A stretch of 64,000 bases of DNA, from assembly GCA_016714935.1 (NCBI GenBank), contig JADKBU010000003.1:241856-305855 (forward strand). The letters run 5' to 3'. Below, one piece after another: positions 37,074 to 46,950 of the stretch. The stretch is from Candidatus Accumulibacter propinquus. Lineage in GTDB: Bacteria > Pseudomonadota > Gammaproteobacteria > Burkholderiales > Rhodocyclaceae. The stretch's first letter is position 1. Each line of letters starts with the position of its first letter. The notes under the pieces are model-generated. The model was not told the DNA's origin. It saw nothing but the letters and a program-made list of their open reading frames with translations, and searched no databases. The translations under genes were made by a program, and so were the position numbers.

Positions 37074-37490
37074 TCATGCCTCGCCGACCCGGGTGCGCAA
37101 CAACTTGATCATCCCCCGCTTGACCTTGCTTTCGACCCGCCGGAGTTGCGAAGCGCGCGTCGGCTTCGTCGGCCGCCGCGGCGCCGGCGTGAAGGCCGCC
37201 TCGGCAATCAGTTGACGCAGACGCGCGAGCGCGTCGACGCGGTTGCGTTCGAGGCTCCGATGCGCCTGCGCCTTGATGATCACCACGCCGTCCGCACTGA
37301 TCCGCTGATCGCGTCTTTGCAGCAGGCGCTCCTTGAGCGCATCGGGCAACGACGAGGCAGCGATGTCGAAACGCAAATGGACGGCATTCGAAACCTTGTT
37401 GACGTTCTGGCCACCGGCGCCCTGTGCGCGGATGGCAGTCAACTCGACTTCATCCGCGCGCAGGTCGAATTCTGGACAAGGCACCGGCAT
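37074..37490 (-). CDS. arfB: Alternative ribosome-rescue factor ArfB
   Basis: This 138-residue peptidyl-tRNA hydrolase releases ribosomes stalled on non-stop mRNAs. The catalytic GGQ lies in RAQGAGGQNVNKVSNA. The basic C-terminal tail (KPTRASQLRRVESKVKRG) is the segment that enters the empty mRNA channel. Its start is 7 bases after the DUF1415 stop, so the two genes are probably translated from one message. Confidence 0.95.
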   Translation of the reverse strand: MPVPCPEFDLRADEVELTAIRAQGAGGQNVNKVSNAVHLRFDIAASSLPDALKERLLQRRDQRISADGVVIIKAQAHRSLERNRVDALARLRQLIAEAAFTPAPRRPTKPTRASQLRRVESKVKRGMIKLLRTRVGEA

Positions 37491-37497
37491 CGACAGC

Positions 37498-38073
37498 CTA
37501 CTTCGACCCGTCTGGCGAGAATCCAGGGCGCAACGCTCGCCAGCCATCGTGCCCGAGTGCCCTGAGGGTCTGCATGTTGCGCTCGTAGATCGTCGCCGCG
37601 TCCGGAAATGCGGCCACCGCGCGGTCGAGACTGGCCTCCCGCAACAGGTGCAGGGTCGGATAGGGCGAGCGGTTGCTGCAATTGGTAATGTCATCAGGAT
37701 CAGTGTCGGCAAAGACGTAGTCCGGATGGAAGCTGGCGACCTGCAGCACACCCTGCAGCCGCTGCATGTTCAGGACCACCTCGACGAGATCGAGAAAGCG
37801 GACGAATTCGTCGAAACCGCCGAGCACGCAGGGGTGGATCAGCAGCGTGGTATCCACCTCTTCCGACGGCACCGCCAGCAGGGCGTGCAACTCATGCTCC
37901 AGATCGGCGAGCAGGGTCTCCTCATCGTGCGCATCGCTGACCACGTAGCGCACCTGCCCCTTGGCATGCACACCCTTGGCAAAGGGACAGAGATTGAGGC
38001 CAATCACCGCTTCCTCTAACCAGTGGCGCGTGGCGTTGACCGCATCATCGTGGCTGGGGTTGGTCCGGGACAT
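37498..38073 (-). CDS. DUF1415-family protein
   Basis: This 191-residue protein has the family hallmarks TRHWLEEAVIGLNLCPFAKG near the N-terminus, LLIHPCVL, and ASFHPDYVFADTDPDD, with three conserved-type cysteines in the first half and middle. The family's function is unknown. The ATG at 38073 has GGAG 4 bases upstream. It leads a two-gene unit with arfB. Confidence 0.92.
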   Translation of the reverse strand: MSRTNPSHDDAVNATRHWLEEAVIGLNLCPFAKGVHAKGQVRYVVSDAHDEETLLADLEHELHALLAVPSEEVDTTLLIHPCVLGGFDEFVRFLDLVEVVLNMQRLQGVLQVASFHPDYVFADTDPDDITNCSNRSPYPTLHLLREASLDRAVAAFPDAATIYERNMQTLRALGHDGWRALRPGFSPDGSK

Positions 38074-38288
38074 GATTCTCCGCTGCTCCTCTGACTCACA
38101 CCGAGCCATCGAGGCCAGTTTAGCGATTCGCGCCAGACGAGGCAAACACTGTGCGCGGCAAGCCGAGGCCCGACATCCGAACGGAAAGCAGGAATACGGC
38201 TCGGCTCAACCTGTCGAAGCATTGCCGGACTGGCTGGAAGCGGTAATAATGCCCGGGCTGCAGGGGGCCGTTTACCGCTAGGATGCTC

Positions 38289-39389
38289 ATGGCAACGATT
38301 CTGATCGTCGACGACACACCCGAGAACCTGGCGGTCCTGAGCGGACTACTCGGTCGTCACTACCGGATACGTGCCGTCAGTTCGGGACAACGCGCGTTGC
38401 GCGTTGCCGACAGCGAACCGCGACCCGATCTGATCCTGCTCGACGTGATGATGCCTGGACTCGACGGCTATCAGGTGATCGAGCGCCTGCAGACCAATCC
38501 ACGCACGGCCGACATCCCGGTGATATTCATCACCGCACGCGAAGCCAGTGACGACGAGCAGCGAGGTCTCGCCCTTGGCGCCGTCGATTACATTACCAAG
38601 CCGATCAGGCCGGCGATCGTCAGCGCACGGGTCAAGACCCACCTCGAACTGAAAGCCGCCCGCGACTGGTTGCACGACCGCAACCGCAGCCTGGAGGAGG
38701 AGGTGACGCGGCGGGTGGCCGACACCCTGCGCGTCGAGGACGTCAGCATTCGCGCCCTGGCGCGTCTGGCAGAGGTCCGCGACCCGGAAACCGGCAACCA
38801 CCTGCGGCGTACGCAGGGCTACGTACGCACCCTGGCCATGGAACTGTGCTCGCATCCTCGGTTCGCCACCTTTCTGACGCCCCACAACATCGAACTGCTG
38901 GTCAAATCGGCACCCTTGCACGACATCGGCAAGGTGGGTATTCCGGACCACATCCTGCTCAAACCCGGCAAGCTGACGGCAGACGAGGATGCGATCATGA
39001 AAACCCACAGCCGCCTCGGCTTCCAGGCGCTCGAACAGGCCGAAGAGGAAGCCGAACAGCCGGTCGCCTTCCTGCGCATGGCCAAGGAGATCACCCTTTC
39101 CCATCACGAAAAGTGGGATGGTTCCGGGTATCCGGACCGACTGGCCGGTGACACGATCCCGATCTCGGCTCGCCTGATGGCGCTGGCCGATGTCTTTGAC
39201 GCGCTGATCACCCCGCGCCCCTACAAGCAGGCGTTTTCCCTGGACCAGGCACTGGAGATCATCCGCAAAGGGCACGGCAGCCACTTCGACCCGGATGTGG
39301 TGGATGCCTTCTTCTCGCGTGCGGCAGAATTCATCGCCATCGCCGGACGGCACGCCGAAATGGCCGCCGATCGGAAACCCCTGCCGTGA
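38289..39389 (+). CDS. Response regulator with HD-GYP c-di-GMP phosphodiesterase domain
   Basis: This encodes 366 residues. The receiver domain (phospho-acceptor Asp52 in LLDVMMPGLDGY, switch Lys in DYITKP) joins an HD-GYP domain with the catalytic HD in HDIGKVGIPDHILLKPG (H211, D212), HHEKWDGSGYP from H272, and ADVFDALITPRPYK. HD-GYP enzymes hydrolyse c-di-GMP to pGpG or GMP; this is the RpfG-like layout. All metal ligands appear present. AGGA 5 bases before 38289 favours that ATG over the one at 38283. Its stop overlaps the next gene, and the partner kinase is probably the third gene of this operon. Confidence 0.93.
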   Translation: MATILIVDDTPENLAVLSGLLGRHYRIRAVSSGQRALRVADSEPRPDLILLDVMMPGLDGYQVIERLQTNPRTADIPVIFITAREASDDEQRGLALGAVDYITKPIRPAIVSARVKTHLELKAARDWLHDRNRSLEEEVTRRVADTLRVEDVSIRALARLAEVRDPETGNHLRRTQGYVRTLAMELCSHPRFATFLTPHNIELLVKSAPLHDIGKVGIPDHILLKPGKLTADEDAIMKTHSRLGFQALEQAEEEAEQPVAFLRMAKEITLSHHEKWDGSGYPDRLAGDTIPISARLMALADVFDALITPRPYKQAFSLDQALEIIRKGHGSHFDPDVVDAFFSRAAEFIAIAGRHAEMAADRKPLP

Positions 39390-40261
39390 CGCTGAATGCC
39401 CTGGCGCGCGGTTTGCCGCAGCATGCCGGTACACCAGCACTCACCCACAGGTCGTGCTGGACGTCGTTGATCGTGGTGCCCGCGCTGTGCGCGGCCCTGA
39501 CGGCCAACGCCGAATCGCTGTCGGTTGGCGGCATCGGCTCGGTCGAACCGCTGGTCCGGCTGCTTTTCGAGCGATTTCACAAGCAGGCCCCCAATACCAC
39601 GCTGATCCAACTGTCACCGCCTCTGGGCTCGAATGGCGCAGTCAAGGCACTGGCGGCCGGCCGGATCGACCTGGCGGTCGTCGGTCGGGCATTGCATCCG
39701 GAGGAAGCGGCGCGCGTCGGCGAACACTTCGTTCTTGCCGAAACGGCCTTCGTACTTGCCTCTCGCGACGGGCGGCAGGATCGCGGCTTCAGCCTCGACC
39801 AACTGGCCGCGGTTTACCAGGGGCAACAGCAAACCTGGCAAGACGGTTCGCCGATCCGGCTGATTCTGCGCGCCAGCTTCGAGAGCGACAGCGCCCTGCT
39901 CCGGAGCATGTCACCGGCCATGGCCAGGTCCGTCGCCGCGGCAGCCCAGCGACCGGGCATGGTGACCGGCGACCATGACCTCGATACCCTGCGCTTGATC
40001 GCCAGGACATCCGGCTCGCTCGGACCGAGCACGCTGGGCCTGCTCAACACTGAGAACGCTCGTCTGATCATCTTCCCGATCGATGGGGTGGCACCGTCCC
40101 TCGCCGCATTGCAAAGCGGTACGTACCCCTGGCGCAAGACGCTCACCGTCGTACTGCCGCAGCACCCGGGTCCCACTGCGGAACGCTTTGCTCTCTTCCT
40201 GCGTTCTGCGGACGCGCAAAAACTGCTGCTGGCGCACGACTACCTGCCAGTCGGCAAGTGA
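39386..40261 (+). CDS. Periplasmic phosphate-type substrate-binding protein
   Basis: This encodes 291 residues, starting at a GTG that overlaps the previous stop (GTGA). A signal region (hydrophobic residues about 26-41, ending TANAE) precedes a PstS-like binding fold: GGIGSVEPLVRLLFERF, LGSNGAVKALAAGRIDLAVVGR, and a second lobe ending LLLAHDYLPVG. No permease or ATPase is nearby, so it is probably a sensory binding protein feeding the histidine kinase encoded directly after it. The ligand is inferred to be phosphate or another oxyanion from the fold only. Confidence 0.8.
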   Translation: MTLNALARGLPQHAGTPALTHRSCWTSLIVVPALCAALTANAESLSVGGIGSVEPLVRLLFERFHKQAPNTTLIQLSPPLGSNGAVKALAAGRIDLAVVGRALHPEEAARVGEHFVLAETAFVLASRDGRQDRGFSLDQLAAVYQGQQQTWQDGSPIRLILRASFESDSALLRSMSPAMARSVAAAAQRPGMVTGDHDLDTLRLIARTSGSLGPSTLGLLNTENARLIIFPIDGVAPSLAALQSGTYPWRKTLTVVLPQHPGPTAERFALFLRSADAQKLLLAHDYLPVGK

Positions 40262-43200
40262 ATGCGCCCCTGCAACCCCCGGTGGTCAAGCTGCTGACGC
40301 GACTGGCGGCGACGCTGGCGCTTTGCGTCGCGCTGCTGCCGGCAGCCGTCTACTGGCTGCACCTGCGCAGCAACGTCTACGAGCGTCTTGACGAATCCCT
40401 GCACTACCAGGCTCTGGTACTCGAGCAGTTCATCGCCGCGCAACCACAGCAATGGGACCTGGCATCCGATCGTTTGCGCAGCCTTGTCGAGCGCCATGCC
40501 TCTCCAGGCACGCGGGTGACGGTGTCGAAGACGGGCGGCGAGCGGCTGCTCGAGTCCGGAGAGCCGCTCGCCGGCCCCGCGTTGTCGCGTCAGCGGACCC
40601 TGCACTGTTTTGGCCAGCCGGTCGGCCAGATCGACATCGACAAGGCGATTGCCGGCGAACTGCTGACCGGGATGCCACTGCTGTTCGGCAGCCTGATCAT
40701 GGCCTGGCTGATCTGGGGCCCGCTGCGCCGCCTGCCGCAACGGGCACTGGCCGATGCCGAAGCAGCGCTGCAGGCGCGTGATCAATACCAGCGCGCGTTG
40801 CTCGACAACTTCCCTTTCATGGTCTGGCTGAAGGATAACGAGAGCCGCTTCCTGGCGGTCAACGCACGCTTCGCCGCCGCCTTCGGGCAGCCCTCGGCGG
40901 CGTCGCTGCTGGGCCAGACCGACGCGCTGATCACCACCCCGGAGCTCGCTGCGGCGTACCGCGCCGACGACCTGGCCGTTCTCGCCAGTGGCCAGCCGAA
41001 GCGGGTCGAGGAGTTGATCGAAACCGGCGGCGCATGCCGCTGGTTCGAAACCTACAAGTCGCCACTTTCGCTCGACGGCAAGGTCATCGGTACCGTCGGG
41101 TACGCGCGCGACATCACCGAAGACAAGCTGGCGGCCGACGCCCTGCGGGACTCCGAGGATCGATTCCGCCGGATCCTCCAGGAGGTGGACTCGATCGCGA
41201 TGCAGGGTTACTCGGCCGACGGCACAACCCGCTTCTGGAACCCTGCATCCGAGAAGTTGTACGGTTATTCGGCAGCCGAGGCGATTGGCAGCAACTTGCT
41301 GGATCTGATCATTCCACAGGAAATGCGCCCGTCGGTCAGACAGGCGATCGAGGCAATGTGTCGAAGCGGCGTCGCCACTCCCCCGCAGGAACTGCTGCTG
41401 CAGCACAAGGACGGCTCGCGAGTCGCCGTCTTTTCGAGTCATGTGGTGCTGCAGGCGCCGGGCAGAGCACCGGAGTTCTTCTGCATCGACGTCGATCTGG
41501 CCGAACGCAATCGCGCCGACGCAGAGCTCGAGCGACACCGCTATCACCTGGAGGAACTGGTCGAGTTGCGTACGGCGGAGCTCGCTGAAGCCAAGGAAGG
41601 CGCCGAGGCCGCCAGCCGGGCGAAAAGCACGTTTCTGGCGAACATGAGCCACGAGATCCGCACACCGATGAACGCCATTCTCGGGCTCACGTACCTGCTG
41701 CTGCAGGAGATTACCGACTCCCGGCAGCGAGCCCAGTTGGGAAAGGTCAACGATGCCGCTCAGCACCTGCTCGGCATCATCAACGACGTGCTCGACCTGT
41801 CGAAAATCGAAGTGGGCCGACTGACTCTCGAAGAAACCGACTTTTCCCTGTTGGAGGTGATCGACGATACGCTGAATCTGCTCGACGAGAGAATCCGGGC
41901 CAAAGGCCTGCATCTGCGCCGGCAGATCGATCCGGCGATTCCTGCCTGCCTGCGCGGCGACCCGCTGCGCCTCGGGCAGGTGCTGCTGAACTTTGTCAGC
42001 AACGCCGTCAAGTTCTCGGAACGTGGAAACATCAGCGTGCGCGCCCGGCTGGTCGAATCCGTGGGTACGACAGCGCTGTTACGGCTGGAAGTCGCCGATC
42101 AGGGGGTGGGCCTCAGCAGCGAGCAACAGGCGCGCCTGTTCCAGCCCTTCGTCCAGGCCGACCAATCGACGACCCGCAAGTATGGCGGCACCGGTCTCGG
42201 ACTCGCGATCTGTCAACGCCTGGCCACCCTGATGCACGGCGAGGTCGGCGTCTGCAGCGAACCCGGTGTCGGGAGCACCTTCTGGCTCAACGTCCGCCTG
42301 CAGCGACCGCAGGCGGGTGCACCGGCACTTGCCGGTGACCTGCCCGCCGCAGCCGACCGTTCGGCGGCACAGGCGTCGGTCCAACCGTTGCCCGCCGATC
42401 AGATCCGGCGACCCCACTACCGGAACCTGCGGCTGCTGCTGGTCGAGGATGATCTCGTGAACCAGGAGGTCGCGCGCGCCTTGCTGCTGGCCGTCGGTCT
42501 GCAGGTAGACGTCGTCGGCAATGGCGCGCACGCCGTCGAGCGGCTGCGCGCGACCGAGCCGGGAAGTGCCGACGATTACGCCCTGGTGCTGATGGACATG
42601 CAGATGCCGGTGATGGATGGCCCCGAGGCGACTCGCCTGATCCGGCAACTCCCCGGCCGCGGCTTGCTGCCGATCGTCGCCTTGACCGCCAATGCCTTCG
42701 ACGACGACCGTCAGCGCTGCCTCGAAGCCGGCATGAACGACCACCTCGCCAAACCCACCAACCCGACCCGGCTCTACGAGATGCTGCTGCACTGGTTGCC
42801 GGCAACTGCCGAAGAACCCGCGACGACAGCCGAGCGCCCGGCCCCGGCTGCCGACACGACGCCGCTCGCACTGGCCCTGGCCGACATCGCCGGCCTCGAC
42901 GTCGACTTCGGCAAGGAGGCGGCAGGCGGCGATCTGACTTTCTACGTCCGCCTGCTGCGGATGTTCGCCAACAACCATGGCGACGATGTCGAGCGTCTGC
43001 GCACCAAAGTGCTTGCCGGAGAACTCGCCGACGCTCGCCGCCTGGCGCACACGCTCAAGGGCATCGCCGCGACGATTGGCGCCGAACCCCTGCGTGAGCG
43101 GGCCGCTGCGCTCGAAATCGCCATTCGGGAACAGGCCTCAGCCGCTCGACTGGAAACGGCGATCGACGCCCTGGCCGGCGAATTGCACCCCCTGGTGACT

Positions 43201-43485
43201 GCGATCCAGCGTCTGGAGGCAGAGCGGCAGCCGCCCGCCCAGCAGGCTGCTCCATCCCCCTTGCTGGAGGTCCTGGAACAACTGGAGGCGCTGCTCGCCG
43301 ACGACGACACGCGGGCCATCGACCTGTGGTACGAATCCGCGGACCGTCTCCGGACGGCACTCGGGCCGCTGGCCTCTCGCCTGGAGGAGCAGATCACCAA
43401 CTTCCGGTTCCATCAGGCGCTGCACACGCTGCGGCGCGCGCGGCAGGCCCGTCAATTGCAAGGCTCGCCGACAGCCGGCGGATAG
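40258..43485 (+). CDS. Hybrid sensor histidine kinase with PAS, REC and HPt domains
   Basis: This encodes 1075 residues, GTG start overlapping the binding-protein stop (GTGA). Two membrane helices (about 11-33 and 137-152) enclose a periplasmic sensor of about 100 residues. There are two PAS domains (about 178-295 and 298-425), a HisKA with NMSHEIRTPMNA (His465), an ATPase with NFVSNAVKFS, DQGVGLS and GGTGLGLAI, a receiver with Asp780 in VLMDMQMPVMDG, and an HPt with AHTLKG (His931). All phosphorelay residues are present. It is expected to relay His-Asp-His to the receiver of the HD-GYP protein two genes upstream. Confidence 0.93.
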   Translation: MNAPLQPPVVKLLTRLAATLALCVALLPAAVYWLHLRSNVYERLDESLHYQALVLEQFIAAQPQQWDLASDRLRSLVERHASPGTRVTVSKTGGERLLESGEPLAGPALSRQRTLHCFGQPVGQIDIDKAIAGELLTGMPLLFGSLIMAWLIWGPLRRLPQRALADAEAALQARDQYQRALLDNFPFMVWLKDNESRFLAVNARFAAAFGQPSAASLLGQTDALITTPELAAAYRADDLAVLASGQPKRVEELIETGGACRWFETYKSPLSLDGKVIGTVGYARDITEDKLAADALRDSEDRFRRILQEVDSIAMQGYSADGTTRFWNPASEKLYGYSAAEAIGSNLLDLIIPQEMRPSVRQAIEAMCRSGVATPPQELLLQHKDGSRVAVFSSHVVLQAPGRAPEFFCIDVDLAERNRADAELERHRYHLEELVELRTAELAEAKEGAEAASRAKSTFLANMSHEIRTPMNAILGLTYLLLQEITDSRQRAQLGKVNDAAQHLLGIINDVLDLSKIEVGRLTLEETDFSLLEVIDDTLNLLDERIRAKGLHLRRQIDPAIPACLRGDPLRLGQVLLNFVSNAVKFSERGNISVRARLVESVGTTALLRLEVADQGVGLSSEQQARLFQPFVQADQSTTRKYGGTGLGLAICQRLATLMHGEVGVCSEPGVGSTFWLNVRLQRPQAGAPALAGDLPAAADRSAAQASVQPLPADQIRRPHYRNLRLLLVEDDLVNQEVARALLLAVGLQVDVVGNGAHAVERLRATEPGSADDYALVLMDMQMPVMDGPEATRLIRQLPGRGLLPIVALTANAFDDDRQRCLEAGMNDHLAKPTNPTRLYEMLLHWLPATAEEPATTAERPAPAADTTPLALALADIAGLDVDFGKEAAGGDLTFYVRLLRMFANNHGDDVERLRTKVLAGELADARRLAHTLKGIAATIGAEPLRERAAALEIAIREQASAARLETAIDALAGELHPLVTAIQRLEAERQPPAQQAAPSPLLEVLEQLEALLADDDTRAIDLWYESADRLRTALGPLASRLEEQITNFRFHQALHTLRRARQARQLQGSPTAGG

Positions 43486-43612
43486 CAGCGCGGCCGCGGC
43501 CAGCGGTTTGCAGCCCAACCTTGCGCCCGATACCGCAGTGCACCATCCAGTCGGCGTTTCCATTAGAATCGACCCCTTGACCAAGTCCGGCCGGAAGCCA
43601 GGAGAACGCACG

Positions 43613-44692
43613 ATGACCTTGCAGAGCAAGCCCAATACCGACGATGTCCGTATCAGGGAGATCAAGGAACTGGTCCCACCGGCCCACGTTTTCCGCGAGT
43701 TTCCGGTCGGTGTACGCGCTGCGCTGACGACCTACAACGCACGCCAGAACATCCACCGCATCCTGCATGGCGCCGACAACCGCCTGCTGGTCGTGGTTGG
43801 GCCGTGCTCGATCCACGATGTCGATTCGGCCATCGAATACGCCACGCGTTTGCAGAAGGAAGCCGCTCGCTTCGAAAACGACCTCCTGATCGTGATGCGG
43901 GTGTACTTCGAAAAGCCGCGCACGACGGTCGGATGGAAAGGGCTGATCAACGACCCGCGCCTCGACAACAGCTTTCGCATCAACGAAGGCGTGCGCCTGG
44001 CGCGCGGCCTGCTCCTCGAAATCAACGATCTGGGGCTACCCTGCGCCACCGAGTTTCTCGATACGATCACCCCACAATACACCGCTGACCTGATTGCCTG
44101 GGGGGCGATCGGCGCACGCACCACGGAATCACAGGTCCATCGCGAGCTGGCCTCCGGCCTGTCGTGTCCGGTCGGCTTCAAGAACGGGACCGACGGCAAC
44201 ATCCGCATTGCCATCGACGCGATCCGTGCGGCACAGACACCGCACCATTTTCTCTCGGTCACCAAGGCGGGCCACTCGGCGATCGTATCCACCGGCGGCA
44301 ACGAGGACTGCCACGTGATCCTGCGCGGTGGCAAGGCTCCCAACTTCGACGCGGCGCACGTCGACGCCGCCTGCAAGGAAATCGCGGCGGCCGGGCTCGC
44401 CGCACGCCTGATGATCGATGCGTCGCACGCCAACAGCAGCAAGCGGTTCAAGCAACAGATCGAAGTCGCCAGAGACACGGCCAGCCAGCTCGCGGCCGGC
44501 GACGAGCGGATCATCGGCGTGATGATCGAGTCGCACCTGGTTGAAGGACGTCAGGATCTGGTACCGGGGCAGCCGCTGACGTACGGCATGAGCATCACCG
44601 ACGCCTGTCTGGGCTGGGAGGATTCGCTGCTGGTTCTCGAAACCCTGGCCAATGGGGTACGCGCGCGCCGCCTGGTAGAAGCGGCGCAGTGA
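43613..44692 (+). CDS. aroG: 3-deoxy-7-phosphoheptulonate synthase (class I, AroG type)
   Basis: This 359-residue DAHP synthase condenses phosphoenolpyruvate with erythrose 4-phosphate as the first step of aromatic amino-acid synthesis. Family motifs: VVGPCSIHD, VMRVYFEKPRTTVGWKG, VGFKNGTDGN, LRGGKAPNFD and ASHANSSKR. Length and sequence fit the Phe/Tyr-sensitive class I enzymes; which amino acid inhibits this copy is not clear. The ATG at 43613 has CAGGAG about 8 bases before it. Confidence 0.96.
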   Translation: MTLQSKPNTDDVRIREIKELVPPAHVFREFPVGVRAALTTYNARQNIHRILHGADNRLLVVVGPCSIHDVDSAIEYATRLQKEAARFENDLLIVMRVYFEKPRTTVGWKGLINDPRLDNSFRINEGVRLARGLLLEINDLGLPCATEFLDTITPQYTADLIAWGAIGARTTESQVHRELASGLSCPVGFKNGTDGNIRIAIDAIRAAQTPHHFLSVTKAGHSAIVSTGGNEDCHVILRGGKAPNFDAAHVDAACKEIAAAGLAARLMIDASHANSSKRFKQQIEVARDTASQLAAGDERIIGVMIESHLVEGRQDLVPGQPLTYGMSITDACLGWEDSLLVLETLANGVRARRLVEAAQ

Positions 44693-44772
44693 CCGGCGCG
44701 TGACGCCTTTGGTGTCGCACGCTGGCGGCGCGCCACCCTTCGCGCGTTTTGGCGGCGGCGGCCCGTCGCCGG

Positions 44773-44792
44773 GGCGCGGTCCTGACCGCGCC
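44773..44792. terminator. GC-rich hairpin between aroG and rpmG
   Basis: GGCGCGG (44773-44779) pairs with CCGCGCC (44786-44792) around a 6-base loop, between convergent genes. There is no U-run on either strand, so termination here is only likely. Confidence 0.35.
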
Positions 44793-44794
44793 GC

Positions 44795-44950
44795 CTAGCG
44801 GAGCTTGATTTCCTTGTAGATCACATGCTTGCGGGCTTTTGGATCGTACTTCTTGATCTCCATCTTGCCCGGCATGGTCTTCTTGTTCTTGGTGGTGGTG
44901 TAGAAGTGGCCGGTACCGGCGGTAGACTCTAGCTTGATCTTGTCACGCAT
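44795..44950 (-). CDS. rpmG: Ribosomal protein L33 (bL33)
   Basis: This encodes 51 residues, beginning [17 protein letters not shown] and ending [11 protein letters not shown], the standard bL33 of the large ribosomal subunit. The zinc-binding cysteines of the C+ form are absent, as is normal for proteobacterial bL33. AGGAG lies upstream. It is 14 bp downstream of rpmB on the same strand, the classic rpmB-rpmG order. Confidence 0.97.
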   Translation of the reverse strand: MRDKIKLESTAGTGHFYTTTKNKKTMPGKMEIKKYDPKARKHVIYKEIKLR

Positions 44951-44964
44951 GGCTGCTCTCCTGG

Positions 44965-45198
44965 TCAGATCTCGCCGCGCGCGCGCAACTCGGCGAGCAC
45001 GACGTCGATACCATTCTTGTCAATCGTTCGCAAACCAGCGTTCGATACACGCAAGCGCACCCAGCGGTTCTCGCTCTCGATCCAGAAGCGGCGATACTGC
45101 AGATTCGGAAGGAAGCGGCGCTTCGTTCTATTGTTGGCATGGGAAACATTGTTCCCTGCCATCGGGCCCTTGCCCGTAACCTGGCAAACACGCGCCAT
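44965..45198 (-). CDS. rpmB: Ribosomal protein L28 (bL28)
   Basis: This encodes 77 residues, beginning [20 protein letters not shown], with the core [13 protein letters not shown] and [16 protein letters not shown]; full family length. It is the first gene of the rpmB-rpmG operon, with a good promoter about 40 bases upstream. Confidence 0.97.
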   Translation of the reverse strand: MARVCQVTGKGPMAGNNVSHANNRTKRRFLPNLQYRRFWIESENRWVRLRVSNAGLRTIDKNGIDVVLAELRARGEI

Positions 45199-45236
45199 GA
45201 TTGTTGCTCCAATTGTTTTTGGGAAGAAAGCCCGCG

Positions 45237-45266
45237 ATTTTAGCCCAAGCAGCGGGTCAGGTTCAA
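45237..45266 (-). promoter_or_regulatory. Sigma-70 promoter of rpmB-rpmG
   Basis: On the minus strand TTGAAC (45266-45261) and TAAAAT (45242-45237) are separated by 18 bases, and the -10 lies about 38 bases before the rpmB start. Both hexamers match the consensus at five of six positions, as expected for a ribosomal-protein operon. Confidence 0.62.
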
Positions 45267-45345
45267 GCAATTTCCCAACCGTTGGCACTATTCGGCAGGC
45301 GGACGACACCTTCCCGGCCGCCGCGCCATCGCGTATTCTCTGCCC

Positions 45346-46908
45346 ATGAGCATTCGTGGAGTGATCGCGGCTTCCGAGCCGCATACGGCCGAGGCCGGAG
45401 CGCGCCTCCTGCGCCGCGGTGGCAACGCGATCGACGCCATCGTCGCCGCCAAACTCGCGGCATGCGTCACCGAACTGCCGCTGACCTCGCTCGGCGGCGG
45501 CGGCGCCTGCGTCTGGGGCGACGCCGCCGACGGTTACGAAGTCCTCGATTTTTTTGCCCACACGCCCGGACAGGGCCTCGCCGGTCCACCGGTCCTCGAC
45601 TTCGCACCGGTGACGGTCGATTTCGGACAGACCACACAAGTCTTTCACGTCGGCAAGGCGGCAGCGGCGGTGCCTGGCGAACTCGTTGGCCTGCTCGAAC
45701 TGCACCGGCGTGCCGGGCGCCTGCCGCTGCGTGCAGTCGTCGCGCCGGCGGCGGCCTGGGCGCGCGACGGGTTCGCCATCAGTCCGCAGATTGCGATGGT
45801 CGTCAGACTGATCGCGCCGATCGCCCGCCGATCGCCGGCGGTGGCCCGCCTGTTTCTGCCCGGCGGCGTGTTGCCGCAAGCCGGCGATCGCCTGGCCAAT
45901 CCCGACCTCGGCGACTTTCTGCACGCGCTCGGCGAAGGCGATCCCGACGCCCAGGTGGCCAGGTACTGGTCGTCGCTGATCGAGGACTTCGGGCCGGCAC
46001 ACGGCGGGCTGATCACCGCGCAGGACGTCGCCGCCTACGCACCGGTGGTACGGCAGCCCCTGCGGGTCCCTTTCGGCTCCTATACGGTGTTGACCAACCC
46101 ACCGCCCTCGGCGGGCGGCGGGCTGATCGGCGTCGGCCTGCGCCTCGCCGAGACACTCGGTCTGGGCGAGGAGGCATTCCTGTCGGAGCAGCATCAACTG
46201 GCGATTGCGGCGGTGCTGGCAACGGTGTCGCAGATCCGCCAGTCGGGTTACGACGAGCGCCTGCACCGCGACCCGGCGTCGATCCGTGACCTGGTCGCCG
46301 GTGTCGCCCAGCCCGCCTGGGTCGAGGTCGCGCGCGCGCTGCGCGGCGAGAACCCGCTCGGCGCGACCACGCATATCTCGGTACTCGACGCGCAGGGCAT
46401 GGCGGCGGCGATGACCACCAGCAATGGCGAAGGTTGCGGGCATGTGCTGCCGGGACTGGGCATCCACGTCAACAACTTTCTCGGCGAGGATGACATCAAC
46501 CCCGCGGGCTTCCATCAGTTGCCGCCGGGAGTGTCGATGAGCACGATGATGTCCCCGACCGTCGTCCTCGCCGGCGATCGAGCGTGTTTCGCGCTCGGCA
46601 GCGGCGGTTCGAACCGGATTCGCAGTGCGATCCTGCAGGCCCTGCTCAACCTGCTGGCCTATCGACGCCCGCTCGACGAAGCCGTTAACGCCGCGCGCCT
46701 GCACGTCGAGGGCCGGAAACTCTGGTTCGAGAGCCCTGGCCTGGCAGCCGGAGTCGTCGACGCGCTGCACTCCGCGTGGCCGGAGGCGACCCGCTTCGAC
46801 GCGAAAAGCATGTTCTTCGGCGGCGTCAATTGCGTCGCCGACAGCGATGGCCGATTGTGCGGCGCCGGCGACCGCAGACGTGGCGGGGTGGTCGTGGTCG
46901 CCGAGTAG
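45346..46908 (+). CDS. Gamma-glutamyltransferase-family protein
   Basis: This encodes 520 residues of the Ntn-hydrolase gamma-glutamyltranspeptidase family. The heavy-chain part opens with [20 protein letters not shown]. The autocleavage and nucleophile site is ATTHISVLD (Thr341, first Thr of TTH), followed by the small-subunit motifs [13 protein letters not shown] and [12 protein letters not shown]. No signal peptide is present, unlike periplasmic GGT, so the enzyme is probably cytosolic. The substrate may be glutathione or another gamma-glutamyl compound. The start is at the end of a 147-bp gap divergent from rpmB. Confidence 0.9.
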   Translation: MSIRGVIAASEPHTAEAGARLLRRGGNAIDAIVAAKLAACVTELPLTSLGGGGACVWGDAADGYEVLDFFAHTPGQGLAGPPVLDFAPVTVDFGQTTQVFHVGKAAAAVPGELVGLLELHRRAGRLPLRAVVAPAAAWARDGFAISPQIAMVVRLIAPIARRSPAVARLFLPGGVLPQAGDRLANPDLGDFLHALGEGDPDAQVARYWSSLIEDFGPAHGGLITAQDVAAYAPVVRQPLRVPFGSYTVLTNPPPSAGGGLIGVGLRLAETLGLGEEAFLSEQHQLAIAAVLATVSQIRQSGYDERLHRDPASIRDLVAGVAQPAWVEVARALRGENPLGATTHISVLDAQGMAAAMTTSNGEGCGHVLPGLGIHVNNFLGEDDINPAGFHQLPPGVSMSTMMSPTVVLAGDRACFALGSGGSNRIRSAILQALLNLLAYRRPLDEAVNAARLHVEGRKLWFESPGLAAGVVDALHSAWPEATRFDAKSMFFGGVNCVADSDGRLCGAGDRRRGGVVVVAE

Positions 46909-46950
46909 CAGCCGGCTCCCGCTATGGGCAAGCGGCACCACCCTGCGCGC

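Noticed and set aside
40240..41913. 557-codon minus-strand frame opposite the hybrid kinase
   Set aside because: The plus strand has a complete kinase; the antisense product has no recognisable motif.
44965..46941. 658-codon minus-strand frame running through the gamma-glutamyltransferase into rpmB
   Set aside because: Only its last 77 codons are a real protein (rpmB); the rest is antisense to the transferase.
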